NCBI GenBank assembly: GCA_903904855.1
Contig: CAIVEH010000167.1
Span: 79,904 to 143,903 of the forward strand
Length of the DNA: 64,000 nt
Origin: an uncultured Bacteroidota bacterium
Lineage (GTDB): Bacteria > Bacteroidota > Bacteroidia > Chitinophagales > Chitinophagaceae
Direction of reading: 5' to 3'
Within the stretch, counting starts at the first letter, position 1. Each line of letters starts with the position of its first letter. The position numbers were made by a program, and so were the translations under genes. This document shows positions 1 through 9,029 of this stretch, piece by piece. The notes beneath the pieces were generated by a model. It did no database searches, was not told the DNA's origin, and saw only the letters and a program-made list of their open reading frames with translations.

Positions 1-495
1 ATGCCTGCAGGGAAACAGGGTAACCTCGCCTCCATTCTTGTAAAGGGAGTCTTGGAAGGTAAATTCAGTGCGCAGTATGCAAGCAATGAATATAAACCTA
101 TGGAGCTACCCGCTTTTATATCATTGCTCACTACAGGCAACAAGAGTAGCCTGCATGGATTTAACCCGGAACAAGTAATTGGTTACCGGATAAAAGAGGA
201 TTGGATATACCTGCAGAAGGAAAAGAAAATGGCAGTACAGATTTCGGGCATCGCTCCTTTAATGAAGGTGATCAATGATAAAGGAGTCAGTGTTGATCAA
301 CCGGTATTCTGGTTATATTACAGTGAAGTTCGGGAGTATCTTGCTTCTGTTAAGGTGCCGGATAATGCCATGAACTTTACCGGCAATATGGATCAATTTT
401 TAGTTGGACGCAACTATACCGGCAAAATAGACATGGTTATTGACCGTGGCTGCTCCGGGTATGATTACTGGACTGAAAAGGCCCTGCATTTTTAA
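1..495 (+). CDS. gldN: Gliding motility / type IX secretion protein GldN, C-terminal part
   Basis: The 164 residues match the C-terminal half of GldN, a periplasmic protein that forms a ring with GldK at the outer membrane in the type IX secretion (T9SS) and gliding machinery of Bacteroidota. The segment 'YRIKEDWIYLQKEKK' followed by 'VQISGIAPLMKV' and 'PVFWLYYSEVREYLA' reappears almost word for word in the next gene. Full-length GldN is near 300 residues and no signal peptide is visible here, so the methionine at position 1 is probably internal and the gene begins before the window. It is 30 bp upstream of a paralogue in the same orientation, presumably one operon downstream of gldKLM. The family call is firm; the N-terminus is missing by window truncation. 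Confidence 0.85.
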   Translation: MPAGKQGNLASILVKGVLEGKFSAQYASNEYKPMELPAFISLLTTGNKSSLHGFNPEQVIGYRIKEDWIYLQKEKKMAVQISGIAPLMKVINDKGVSVDQPVFWLYYSEVREYLASVKVPDNAMNFTGNMDQFLVGRNYTGKIDMVIDRGCSGYDYWTEKALHF

Positions 496-525
496 TGCTT
501 TTTAACCACTATTATTTTTCAGTTT

Positions 526-1278
526 ATGAGGAGACATAAATTTATTCTGATACCTGCCTTTATCATTTATTCAGGTATAGCAGGTACCGCAAATGCGCAA
601 AGCAACAATACGCCAGCCGATTTGGTAAAAGCGCCACAATCGGCAGAAGCCATAAATAAATTGGCGCCGCAGGATACGTATTCAATACCATGGGCGCAGA
701 TAAAGGAAGAAGACATTTTATGGAAGAAAAGGGTGTTGCGCGATATAGATATTAATGAAGCAGGTAATGAGGCATTTCAACATATAAAAGATGCACCTGA
801 TTTTGCCAATATGTTAATTGGAGGAATAAAGGCTGGTGAAATAAAGGCCTATAATGCAGTGGATGGGGGCAGATTCAGTAGTGTATTAACCTCTTCTGAA
901 TTCTCCGGTATAATGTCCGGAGGAAATAATCCGGAGAATCATTTCAGTCCTGCGAAAGTATCAAAATACAGGATCAAAGAAGACTGGTTATTCATTGAAA
1001 AGGATCATAAGATGGTGGTAAGGATAGTAGGTATAGCGCCTGTTATGAAGGTTACAACCCCTGATGGTACCAGCAGTGAGGGAGAATTATTCTGGTTATA
1101 TTATCCTGATATCCAAAATTTTCTGGCACAGCATCTGGCAAATACCAGTGACAAAATAATGAAGTTGAACTGGGATGAGTTTTTTGAAACCAGAAATTTC
1201 AAAAGTACAATTGTTCAAGTATCAGAAGGTTACAGGCAGGGAGCCAGGAATAAGAGTTCAATGCCATCGGGTAAGTAG
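526..1278 (+). CDS. GldN/GldO-like type IX secretion protein (second copy)
   Basis: This 250-residue protein opens with a signal peptide (basic MRRHK, hydrophobic core, cleavage after ANA-Q), so it is exported. It shares the GldN signature with the preceding gene: 'KYRIKEDWLFIEKDHKMVVRIVGIAPVMKV' in parts, then 'ELFWLYYPDIQNFLA'. Residues 50-90 (PWAQIKEEDILWKKRVLRDIDINE) are the usual GldN N-terminal block. Tandem paralogues are known from Flavobacterium (gldN and gldO), where they are partly redundant. It follows the upstream copy by 30 bp, suggesting cotranscription. The C-terminus is polar (KSSMPSGK). Assignment to the family is strong; which copy is the main GldN cannot be told from the sequence. 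Confidence 0.85.
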   Translation: MRRHKFILIPAFIIYSGIAGTANAQSNNTPADLVKAPQSAEAINKLAPQDTYSIPWAQIKEEDILWKKRVLRDIDINEAGNEAFQHIKDAPDFANMLIGGIKAGEIKAYNAVDGGRFSSVLTSSEFSGIMSGGNNPENHFSPAKVSKYRIKEDWLFIEKDHKMVVRIVGIAPVMKVTTPDGTSSEGELFWLYYPDIQNFLAQHLANTSDKIMKLNWDEFFETRNFKSTIVQVSEGYRQGARNKSSMPSGK

Positions 1279-1369
1279 GATTCTTTTTTTCTTATTTTTA
1301 TTTGCCCGAACCCCAAAGATGTAGCAAAAAGTAAAAAACTATTGGGATTAGTAATTGTATAGTTTATAC

Positions 1370-2014
1370 TCAATTATAAAACATATCTTCTTTCCAGTTC
1401 TGAGTATTGGTTAGGATGTAATTCCTGATTTTGTAAAATTCTTCTTCGTTTCTGATGATATGATCGTAAAAACGTTCTTGCCATAAAAATTGAGGATTCA
1501 ACAAATGGGCTTGTTTTGATACTGCAGATTTATATGACCGAAGTATGGTTGAAATAGAACCTTTTTTGGGGGATATGACAGACATTGTTTTATTTTTAGT
1601 TTTTAATTTGGCTTGGGTATCATCATCATCATATTCTGATGTAGAGCTGGTGCGTATTTCAGAGTCATAGGGCATATCAGAGTTGTTACGTATATCAGAT
1701 AAGTTGCAGTGCGGCATATCCACCGGACCAGGATTATTGAGGATTAATATGCCATGTAAATGATTTGGCATTACAGTAAATGCATCTAAAGTTATATAAG
1801 GGAAATGTTCTGGAATTTCAGCCCAGCAATTCCATGCAAATTTGCCGGAATCTGTATAATGCATTTCGTTTTCTTTATTGCCATCGACTATCTCACCAAA
1901 AAAATGCTCTTTGTGTTTTGTACAAATGGTTATAAAATAAGCAGCATTCCATCTATAATCCCATGTTTGCAGCCGCGTAGTTTCTATCCTGTATTTGTTT
2001 TTATACAAGGCCAT
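1370..2014 (-). CDS. REP-associated tyrosine transposase (RAYT, Y1/IS200-like)
   Basis: The 214-residue protein has the hallmarks of the HUH single-strand transposases of the TnpA_REP type: the metal-binding 'MPNHLHG' with His85 and His87, and near the C-terminus 'RFYDHIIRNEEEFYKIRNYI', which contains the candidate catalytic tyrosine. Residues 95-150 are a low-complexity insert (DDDDTQAKLKTKNK). RAYTs are usually single copy and act on nearby palindromic REP sequences rather than on their own terminal repeats. Two near-identical inverted palindromes lie directly upstream of its start (2041-2069 and 2106-2128), the expected arrangement. It is oriented against the gldN genes and is intact. Confidence 0.85.
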   Translation of the reverse strand: MALYKNKYRIETTRLQTWDYRWNAAYFITICTKHKEHFFGEIVDGNKENEMHYTDSGKFAWNCWAEIPEHFPYITLDAFTVMPNHLHGILILNNPGPVDMPHCNLSDIRNNSDMPYDSEIRTSSTSEYDDDDTQAKLKTKNKTMSVISPKKGSISTILRSYKSAVSKQAHLLNPQFLWQERFYDHIIRNEEEFYKIRNYILTNTQNWKEDMFYN

Positions 2015-2040
2015 TTGAATATAAAAGATGATTATAGATT

Positions 2041-2069
2041 GTAGAGACGTTGCACTGCAACGTCTCTAC
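2041..2069. repeat. REP-like palindrome, copy 1
   Basis: A perfect 14-bp inverted repeat (GTAGAGACGTTGCA and its complement) flanks a single central C. It starts 27 bp upstream of the transposase start and pairs with a second copy 36 bp away that carries the complementary central base. It is probably a REP substrate of the adjacent RAYT. Confidence 0.8.
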
Positions 2070-2105
2070 TGTGATTAATGATTTTATTGACGGCTATCAT
2101 TACCT

Positions 2106-2128
2106 GAGACGTTGCAGTGCAACGTCTC
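2106..2128. repeat. REP-like palindrome, copy 2 (inverted)
   Basis: The same palindrome core as copy 1 (GAGACGTTGCA arms, 11 bp, then ctac on one side), with central G instead of C, so it is in inverted orientation. It ends 15 bp before the stop codon side of the DUF3857 gene. Two head-to-head REPs form a typical BIME-like pair. Confidence 0.8.
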
Positions 2129-2142
2129 TACTACCACCTCTT

Positions 2143-4143
2143 TTACCCCTTCTTAGCCAGCAACAAAGTTACTTTATTAAAGTCGGCCGCAGTATTAACT
2201 ACCTGTCTGTAATGATCATATTCGCTTGCTGCAAAGTGCGTTTTGGGGAAGTATTCTTTAACAGTTACCACCAGTTTGTCGCCGTTTTTCTTATCTACTT
2301 TAAGTGTGTAATCTGAATTAAAACTGATAACAGGTTTCAGGCCAAAATCCACATAGTCGGCATGCATTTTAATTGCTTCGGGGTTCAGTACTTTATAACC
2401 CTTAGGTATGTTGATGGTAAAGGTTCGGGTTCTGATTTCAGGGTAGTCTCTGTCGATAGGTAACACCCTCTTTTTTTCATAGTACAGGCTGCTGTGCGGG
2501 CCAGCCAGTTCACCTAGTTTGAACAGGTATTTTTTACCGGCTTTTTGTGTAAGCTCACTGGTGTTTACTGTGGCTGTAATTTCAAGTGGGGCATTGGTAT
2601 AAAAATTGTTTATTGCCGCATTGCTGATGGTATATTTTTTAATGTCCTCTGGCTTGTCGGTAACAGACACTACTTTTCTTATAATTTCTTTTTCCTTGCT
2701 TTTTGGTTCAAGCATTAAAGACTGCCTGAGGCCAGTAGCAGCATAGCCTGTATAAGAATAGGAGATATCAATATCTGCATCCATATCCTTCGTAAATGTT
2801 ACACCTGCGGAAATGTTATTCTGGCTGGCATCAGGGCCCAAGGATTTGATGGTCCTTAGTTTAGCCATAGGTCCGAAATTATCGTGCTTTGGGGGTATTA
2901 CACAGAATACACCTTTAATTCCCAGCACCTCATCGGGTACAATGGGGTAGCGTACATAAACGCTGAGCGGGGAGATATATTTATCGAGGTGGGGGAAATA
3001 GAACAGGTAGTTGTCCATATTACCCCAGTTTTCAAAACCGCGCTCAAAACGATTTTCCTTCCTGTTGTATGCCATACCCAACTCGTGCTTAACCTCAGCC
3101 TGTGTGAAACAAGCTGCGAAAAGTTTTAAATAACCACTTGCGGTTGCGGCTTTATTTTTGATAATGCTGTCGAGCACATCCGATTTATTACCATCAAGAT
3201 ACTGGTAAAGTACAATGTTGTTTTTTATGCCGTCTTCAATCTTTCTTACGTTCACATCATCGTCATCGGTTGGATGCACGCCCAGTGTTATAAGATATTT
3301 GTTAACCGCAGCGCGCTCTTCTTTGGTAATCTTGTAATGGTCGTCAAATATTTCACGGGCCAGGTGATCCCATGTCAGTATGCGGGCAGTATCTATCCTG
3401 TTTTCATTGATAAACTTATGCACCCTGAATTCGGCGCGCTGGCAATGAAGTTCATAAAAACAATCAGGCTCATCCTTAAGCGCCGGAATATCTCTTTCCT
3501 CAATACTTATATGCCGCCTGTTGTGCAGCAGAACGTCTTTCCCATCAGGGAAACCATTGTAACCCTTCTCTTCAAAAACAATATCATTTGGGTAGTCAAT
3601 TTCAAACCTAGTACTGGCTACAGGTACCTTGTACTGGAAAATATGGCTTCCGAATGCAGCCCATGGTTTTATTTCTTTAATCAGCAGCTCCACTTCAGCA
3701 TCTTTCACCAGGCCTTCCATAGCGAAAACGATCTCGTACTGGCCGTTCTCGTTTTTGGTAACTTTTATCATGTCTTTGTCAATATCCAATACCTTGCCGT
3801 CTGGCAGTATTGTACGGGCCTTTATCAGTGGAACACGGGTGCGGTATCCTACCGGAATAATTACTTTATTGAACATTTCAATGCCCCGGTTGTCTATTAT
3901 TTTGGCTATCCTGTGCTCTGTATAATAAACATTAATGCCCTTACCTTCAAAACGGTAATCAAGCGTTACATCGTGCTCCAGCAACAGTGCAGATTCCTGC
4001 TTATACTGAGGAGGCAGATCATGAACGGTGGGTTTTTCCACCCATTCGGTAACTGTGTTATTTTTATGAGACAACTTCTTTTGAGCGGTAACAGTTGTAG
4101 CCGCTATTGAAAAAAGTAAAATAAATGCCGCAAGTTTTTTCAT
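2143..4143 (-). CDS. DUF3857 protein with degenerate transglutaminase fold
   Basis: This 666-residue exported protein starts with a signal peptide (MKKLAAFILLFSIAATTVTAQ). Residues 50-220 are a DUF3857 domain (YTEHRIAKIIDNRGIEMFNKVIIP), and the middle region occupies the place of the transglutaminase-like core. There the usual G-D-C catalytic segment is replaced by 'KAATASGYLKLFAACF' and the Asn-His motif is not recognisable, so it is probably not a cysteine peptidase or transglutaminase. The C-terminal third is beta-rich, as in DUF3858. It lies 100 bp downstream of a paralogue with an intact catalytic triad and is likely cotranscribed. The substrate is unknown; an outer-surface or periplasmic structural or binding role is inference. 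Confidence 0.75.
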   Translation of the reverse strand: MKKLAAFILLFSIAATTVTAQKKLSHKNNTVTEWVEKPTVHDLPPQYKQESALLLEHDVTLDYRFEGKGINVYYTEHRIAKIIDNRGIEMFNKVIIPVGYRTRVPLIKARTILPDGKVLDIDKDMIKVTKNENGQYEIVFAMEGLVKDAEVELLIKEIKPWAAFGSHIFQYKVPVASTRFEIDYPNDIVFEEKGYNGFPDGKDVLLHNRRHISIEERDIPALKDEPDCFYELHCQRAEFRVHKFINENRIDTARILTWDHLAREIFDDHYKITKEERAAVNKYLITLGVHPTDDDDVNVRKIEDGIKNNIVLYQYLDGNKSDVLDSIIKNKAATASGYLKLFAACFTQAEVKHELGMAYNRKENRFERGFENWGNMDNYLFYFPHLDKYISPLSVYVRYPIVPDEVLGIKGVFCVIPPKHDNFGPMAKLRTIKSLGPDASQNNISAGVTFTKDMDADIDISYSYTGYAATGLRQSLMLEPKSKEKEIIRKVVSVTDKPEDIKKYTISNAAINNFYTNAPLEITATVNTSELTQKAGKKYLFKLGELAGPHSSLYYEKKRVLPIDRDYPEIRTRTFTINIPKGYKVLNPEAIKMHADYVDFGLKPVISFNSDYTLKVDKKNGDKLVVTVKEYFPKTHFAASEYDHYRQVVNTAADFNKVTLLLAKKG

Positions 4144-4243
4144 CTTCAGATATTTATCATTTTGCCCGATTGAACTTTCTTTTGCTCTGTATCAGGTCTT
4201 GAATATTAATTGTTTCCGGAGCCTTTTTCCTGGACTCTGTTAT

Positions 4244-6208
4244 TTATTTTTTTGCAGTAAGCACCACTGTTTCTTTATACAGGTTTTTCAGTTCGTCCAC
4301 CAGTTTATTGTTGTTGGCAAACAGTTTTGGGCTTATATCCAGCGTATTCAGGGTATACTCTTTTATCAGTACTATCCTGTCTTTTTCAGCCTTATAGGTG
4401 ATGTCGTAACTCCACAAACCATCCACCGAACCATGTGCTGAAGAAGGAAGGTGAGTTACCTTGAAGCCTTTAGGCACATCAAGCACCACCACCTCTTTCT
4501 CCGTTTGTTTATAATTGTAATAGTAAGGTACAGACCGGTTTTCGGTATCAATTCTGTTATCCTCAAAAGTGTGTTTGAGATTCATATTGATATAGTAGTC
4601 TTTACCTATTTTGCTTACATAATTATCGAGGTTGAAATCGGTCTCAATTGCGGCATCCTTATCAGGAGTAAGCCCGGTTGATGTAATATGCTTGTCGTGT
4701 TGGTATTTGTCAGTACCTCTGATAGTAAGGGCCCTTATTCTTTTATCCCAGTCTTCTCCTTTAAGGTACATTCTCATATACCCGATGTACCAGGCTTCAT
4801 CACCCTTATAATATTGTTTTACTTTTCCGGTAAGTTTATTTTCGTTAAAACTTATTAAAGTACTGTCTACCACTACATTTTTATCGGGAGCTGAAACAGG
4901 AATGTTGATAATTTTATAGTTCTTATCATCAATTGCAATCATTGCTTCCTTACCCTGAATACCTGAAGGTGCCTGACCGAAAGGAATGAAAGGATGTGTG
5001 CCATCGGCAAAAATCCATTCTTGGCCCAATTTGAGAGCACATATCATATGATTACTTGCCAGCGGCAAAGGTGTTTCAGCCAGCTTAAAAGGCAGATGGC
5101 GCGTACCTATCCATGTATAATGCGCATCAAGGCCGGCCATGCGGAACATGTTCACGAGAAGGGTAGTCATGTCTTTGCAATCGCCGTATTTTCTTTTAAG
5201 AATAGAGTCTGCTTCGCGCGGCACAAATCCTTCCATCCCTTTCTCAAATGCTATATAATGTATGTTCTGCTGCACCCATTCATAAATATGCTTGGCTTTT
5301 TCTCTGGGGTCCGTATCCTTTTTGGTAATATCAGCAACGGTATGCTCCAGCTGTGGCTTTTTTCTCAGATCATGGTTCCTGATGTATTTATAAAGATACT
5401 TGTACAGCTGGTCAGGATCTGCAAGCATATCCACCTTTTTATTCGACTCTGATAATTTGTAGGAAGTAATATAAGGAATGATAAGATCGGCATAATAAAG
5501 TGGTGTAGGAACATGGTCGAAATCCCTGAAGGCAGGAACATCAGTAATTTCGAATTTGTAGGTTATCTTATTGCCTTTCTCAGTAACAGTACGCTTAATC
5601 CGGGAAGTGTCGAGGCCTTTTAATGCAAAAGCCATATTTACAGTTTTGGGTACCGTAACTTCAAATGTGGCTTTATCTACAGGAATATTTTCCTGGAAAG
5701 TAAAGGGTTGCAGCATATGCGGATCGCTGTGCTCAAGGGCATAGTAAGTATGGGTAACAGAATTTTTCAGCAAACCTGAATAGGCAACAACAATCTCGCG
5801 CAGATCATCATAAAAAATGCTTTCGCCATTGGGGTTTACTTCTGCATAATTGCCGCAGTAAACCTTACGGTAACCTTCTTTTTTATCAGGTATCCATGAC
5901 CAGGTTTTGATATCTGTGAGATCGTGAAAATCGCTGCAGATAAGGCCATCAAAGTTATACACGCCCCTCGAGAGGTCGCTGATAAACAGCTTTTCTTTGG
6001 TTACGTAGCTGTTGGCAACCAACTCGCCGTCTACAACAGTTATAATCAGATGCTCATTGTAGTTGATAACCACAGCATCCTCTTTTTTGTATTTGGCTAT
6101 CAGGCTGTCATATTCCTGTGCAAATCCTGATCCTGAAATAAGCAGTGAGGCCAATAAAATAAATACCAGCCTGCCGGAAGGATTTTTATGTTTTAATAAA
6201 CTGATCAT
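4244..6208 (-). CDS. Exported transglutaminase-like protein (DUF3857 + Transglut_core)
   Basis: The 654-residue protein has an N-terminal signal segment (LVFILLASLLISGSGFAQ), a DUF3857 domain around residues 60-240 and a transglutaminase-like core around 300-405. The Cys-His-Asp triad is visible: Cys344 in 'RKYGDCKDM', His387 in 'ASNHMIC' and Asp402 in 'WIFADGTH'. The C-terminal region (430-650) is a beta-rich DUF3858-like module. Such proteins are widespread and mostly uncharacterised in Bacteroidota. The next gene downstream is a paralogue in which the catalytic residues are lost, so the two may act as an active/inactive pair. Expected location is periplasm or outer surface; the reaction could be peptide cleavage or crosslinking. 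Confidence 0.8.
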   Translation of the reverse strand: MISLLKHKNPSGRLVFILLASLLISGSGFAQEYDSLIAKYKKEDAVVINYNEHLIITVVDGELVANSYVTKEKLFISDLSRGVYNFDGLICSDFHDLTDIKTWSWIPDKKEGYRKVYCGNYAEVNPNGESIFYDDLREIVVAYSGLLKNSVTHTYYALEHSDPHMLQPFTFQENIPVDKATFEVTVPKTVNMAFALKGLDTSRIKRTVTEKGNKITYKFEITDVPAFRDFDHVPTPLYYADLIIPYITSYKLSESNKKVDMLADPDQLYKYLYKYIRNHDLRKKPQLEHTVADITKKDTDPREKAKHIYEWVQQNIHYIAFEKGMEGFVPREADSILKRKYGDCKDMTTLLVNMFRMAGLDAHYTWIGTRHLPFKLAETPLPLASNHMICALKLGQEWIFADGTHPFIPFGQAPSGIQGKEAMIAIDDKNYKIINIPVSAPDKNVVVDSTLISFNENKLTGKVKQYYKGDEAWYIGYMRMYLKGEDWDKRIRALTIRGTDKYQHDKHITSTGLTPDKDAAIETDFNLDNYVSKIGKDYYINMNLKHTFEDNRIDTENRSVPYYYNYKQTEKEVVVLDVPKGFKVTHLPSSAHGSVDGLWSYDITYKAEKDRIVLIKEYTLNTLDISPKLFANNNKLVDELKNLYKETVVLTAKK

Positions 6209-6581
6209 TACGAATGTATATTAATTCTCAATAATTGTATTATCCGCCAAGGCGGGGTATAAATATAATGATAAAAACAGAGTTGCACCTGTTTTTTCCG
6301 GTTTACCCTGAATTTTATCCAATGTTAATAATACGCGAGGTATAAAATGTGCAATGAAAGGTCTCACAGAAAGCCGCAAAGTCGTGACCATAGCGACTAA
6401 AATATGCAGCTAAAATACAAGACCGCCAATCATCAATTCACTTTTATACAGCCAGGGTATAACAATAACCCAAAATAGAAAATATTTCAATACCCGGTAT
6501 ATTTTGCAAATTATTCTTTCTGATTTTCATTATAAAATCTTCGATTATGAGCCAAGATTCCCCACAATTGACGCTATTGGA
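6209..6581. other. Intergenic region without a gene
   Basis: 373 bp between two minus-strand genes. It holds a short GC hairpin (CCGCC-aa-GGCGG, 6247-6258) and a weak relative of the dispersed 'cacgcaaaggcgcaaag' element at about 6359-6396. The upstream promoter of the transglutaminase gene should lie in the right-hand part of 6209-6320. No coding potential seen. Confidence 0.5.
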
Positions 6582-8543
6582 TTAATAGTTATAACTGGCA
6601 CATTGAGAAAGTAGCTTTTGAGCATCAGCATAACCTGGCGCTATTTTCAAGGCTTTTGATGCATAGTTTGCAGCCTCCCTGTAATTGCCGGTTGCGTAAT
6701 AAGCGGCAGCCAGGTAATACCACGCTTCAGCCTTATCGGGGTTAATCTCTATAAGTTTTTTATACGCATAAATTGCTGAGTCGGGCAGATTGGTTTTGCC
6801 ATAATTTATACCCTTGTTGTAATAAAAGCCTGCCGCTGCGGCCATGTATTTGGACAGTTCGGGTTGTGATGGCTGGTATTTTCTTACAGTATCCCAATCA
6901 GCCAGGGCCTTATCGGGATTGCCCATATTGAAGTAACAAACACCTCTGTTGAGATGAGCCATCATATGGCTGGGGTATATGGATATGGCTTTATCAAAAT
7001 ACCCGATGGCTTTGGTAAACCATTCATTACACACAGGTACATCGGCCTTATTCTTTTTGGCATTGCTCATGCACGAGGCCGCCGCGTTGTTATTCACCAA
7101 AACACTGTTGGGCACCGTTTTTACATCATGGAGAAAAAGCGTTTCATCGTTTTTCCAGTCGGCATTACGATCGATGGTTTTATAGCCACAAACGATGATA
7201 AGCACGCTTATAATTGCGACCAGTCCGGCCTTTGAAACAGTTGCTCTATTTAGTTTTTCAAGGCCTTTTACCAGTAGCCACGCAACTGCAATGGCAAACC
7301 CGATTGAAGAGTGAAAAACAAGGCGTTCTCCCATAGGCGCACCAATGTTGATCAACAGATTGGAGACAAGAAAAAGCGGAAATAAGTAAAGAGCTATTGC
7401 AAAACCCAGCAAATGTTTTTTAATGAACATCCAGGCCAGAGTGCCAATCAAAGCGATGTAGGAGGCTAATGATACCCACACCAATGGGTTGGCGAAACTA
7501 GTATAGGGTAATTGGTTGTAGGAATAATCGGCAGCCAGTGGGTTGGGAAAAACAAGTAGCTTGAGGTATTTCAATAACACCAGGATTTCGGAAGCTAATT
7601 TCTGTGCCCCGGTAGCTAAGAAGTAGGGGTTATTCATAATGTTGGTTTCTGCGCCTTCGGTTGCGGCAGATACGGAAGCAAGCCGCAGCGCAAAGTATAG
7701 TGCTAGTGGGATACAGTAGGGTAGAAATGCTTTGAAACTTTTGCTGAGTTGTTCTCCCCTGAATAAACAGAACGATATTGGGATCATGGCTATTAATGTT
7801 ACGGCATACTCTTTTGACAACAACGCCAGGAAAAAGCAGATTAATGCCCAAACCAGGTCTTTTGTTTTACGGTTGTCGAAATACCGGAAAGCTTTGATAA
7901 AAGTGAGCGCTATGAACAGCACTGAGAGTATCTCATCACGGCTTTTTACGTTTGCTACAACTTCGGTATGGATGGGGTGGATGGTAAAAAGGAGCGCTGC
8001 TACAAATGCTATTACAGGATTGCCTGTGAAAACAATTGTGCGCAAAAAATACAGCAGGGTGATACATGCAAGAATGTACAGCAATACATTAACCACATGG
8101 CGCGGGTGCATTTCATTGGCTATACGGGTTTCTTTATCAGTGTTTTTTTCATTCTCGTGTGCCGTGCCCATTACCTGCTGCTCTATGGCAAAAGTAATAA
8201 GCGACAATGGCCGGTAGCGCCCCCCGGCGAGCTGGTTGCTACCCTGGCGATGTTCGAGGTAGCTTTGATAGGCATCCTTGGTTAAGATATCGGGTATGCC
8301 TGCTAAACCTGCCTGCACATATTCGTTATCGGTAATGGCCATACGGTCGTCGAAGGCGGCTTCGTGGGTAAAGGTATTGGCATAAAAAATAATACAGAGC
8401 CATGCAATTATCAGGGCCTGAACACGGAAAGCAGCAATTGAGAATTTCTGATTTCCTGGAGTAATTGGCAGGCCGGAAGATTTAGCCAGTATGACAGGTT
8501 CTGCTGGTTTATTTGCCGGGATATTTTTTATTGGTTTTGCCAT
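6582..8543 (-). CDS. Polytopic membrane protein with C-terminal TPRs (TMTC/ArnT-like)
   Basis: An N-terminal part of about ten transmembrane helices is followed, after residue ~480, by tetratricopeptide repeats ('AKAEAWYYLAAAYYATGNYREAANYASKALKIAPGYADA' in parts). The first loop has 'AFDDRMAITDNEYV' and 'GGRYRPLSLITFAIEQ', the acidic and R-P-L motifs seen in the GT-C-like TMTC protein O-mannosyltransferase family. A lipid-linked sugar transferase acting on exported proteins is therefore a reasonable inference, not shown. The longer reading frame begins with TTG at 8609; the ATG at 8543 (MAKPIKNIP) is preferred because the extension is unremarkable and TTG would be needed. No neighbour suggests a pathway. 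Confidence 0.75.
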   Translation of the reverse strand: MAKPIKNIPANKPAEPVILAKSSGLPITPGNQKFSIAAFRVQALIIAWLCIIFYANTFTHEAAFDDRMAITDNEYVQAGLAGIPDILTKDAYQSYLEHRQGSNQLAGGRYRPLSLITFAIEQQVMGTAHENEKNTDKETRIANEMHPRHVVNVLLYILACITLLYFLRTIVFTGNPVIAFVAALLFTIHPIHTEVVANVKSRDEILSVLFIALTFIKAFRYFDNRKTKDLVWALICFFLALLSKEYAVTLIAMIPISFCLFRGEQLSKSFKAFLPYCIPLALYFALRLASVSAATEGAETNIMNNPYFLATGAQKLASEILVLLKYLKLLVFPNPLAADYSYNQLPYTSFANPLVWVSLASYIALIGTLAWMFIKKHLLGFAIALYLFPLFLVSNLLINIGAPMGERLVFHSSIGFAIAVAWLLVKGLEKLNRATVSKAGLVAIISVLIIVCGYKTIDRNADWKNDETLFLHDVKTVPNSVLVNNNAAASCMSNAKKNKADVPVCNEWFTKAIGYFDKAISIYPSHMMAHLNRGVCYFNMGNPDKALADWDTVRKYQPSQPELSKYMAAAAGFYYNKGINYGKTNLPDSAIYAYKKLIEINPDKAEAWYYLAAAYYATGNYREAANYASKALKIAPGYADAQKLLSQCASYNY

Positions 8544-8813
8544 GGGGGTGTTGATGCTTCTTTTCTTGTTGTTGCGAAAAATACTGAAAGAAACGGGAAA
8601 ATTTGGCAATTATAGTTGTTCGCTCAATAATGGGCAATCTCAGTGCATGAAAAGAAGTCGGGTAAAAACCGGATATAGTGTAAAGACAAAACTAATATAC
8701 ATACACAGGCTCGATTACAGTGCAGCGCAAGACTGACAATTTAGGATTCAGGATTTCATGTTTGTGAGGAATAGAAAGAAATATTGTAATTTGCAAGATG
8801 AAATGCGATAAGT

Positions 8814-9029
8814 ATGTACCGGGAGATTATTATACCTACTGAAAAAAAACACAGTATTGAATTGCCGCCTTCTTTATATGGAAAAAAGGTTGAAGTTATT
8901 GCGTTTGAAATTGAATCTGAAAAAAAGGTGCAGGGTAAAAAAAAGAAATTCCTTGATGATATTGAAGCTATACCTGATTTCCCATCAATTGAGCAAATAA
9001 GAAAAGAAGGATGGCCGGAAAAATGGTAA
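8814..9029 (+). CDS. Antitoxin-like small protein, partner of VapC
   Basis: A 71-residue protein whose N-terminus (MYREIIIPTEKKHSIELPPSLYGKKVEVIAFEI) resembles the swapped-hairpin beta domain of antitoxins, followed by a lysine-rich linker and a C-terminal 'DDIEAIPDFPSIEQIRKEGWPEKW' tail that could thread into the toxin active site. It overlaps the downstream PIN gene by 19 bp, the normal coupling of type II antitoxin and toxin genes. Identification rests mainly on size and context. Confidence 0.7.
   Translation: MYREIIIPTEKKHSIELPPSLYGKKVEVIAFEIESEKKVQGKKKKFLDDIEAIPDFPSIEQIRKEGWPEKW

Noticed and set aside
3274..4110. 278-codon plus-strand frame
   Set aside because: Lies wholly antisense to the DUF3857 gene, which has a signal peptide and family motifs; composition is cysteine/aromatic-rich, as antisense frames usually are.
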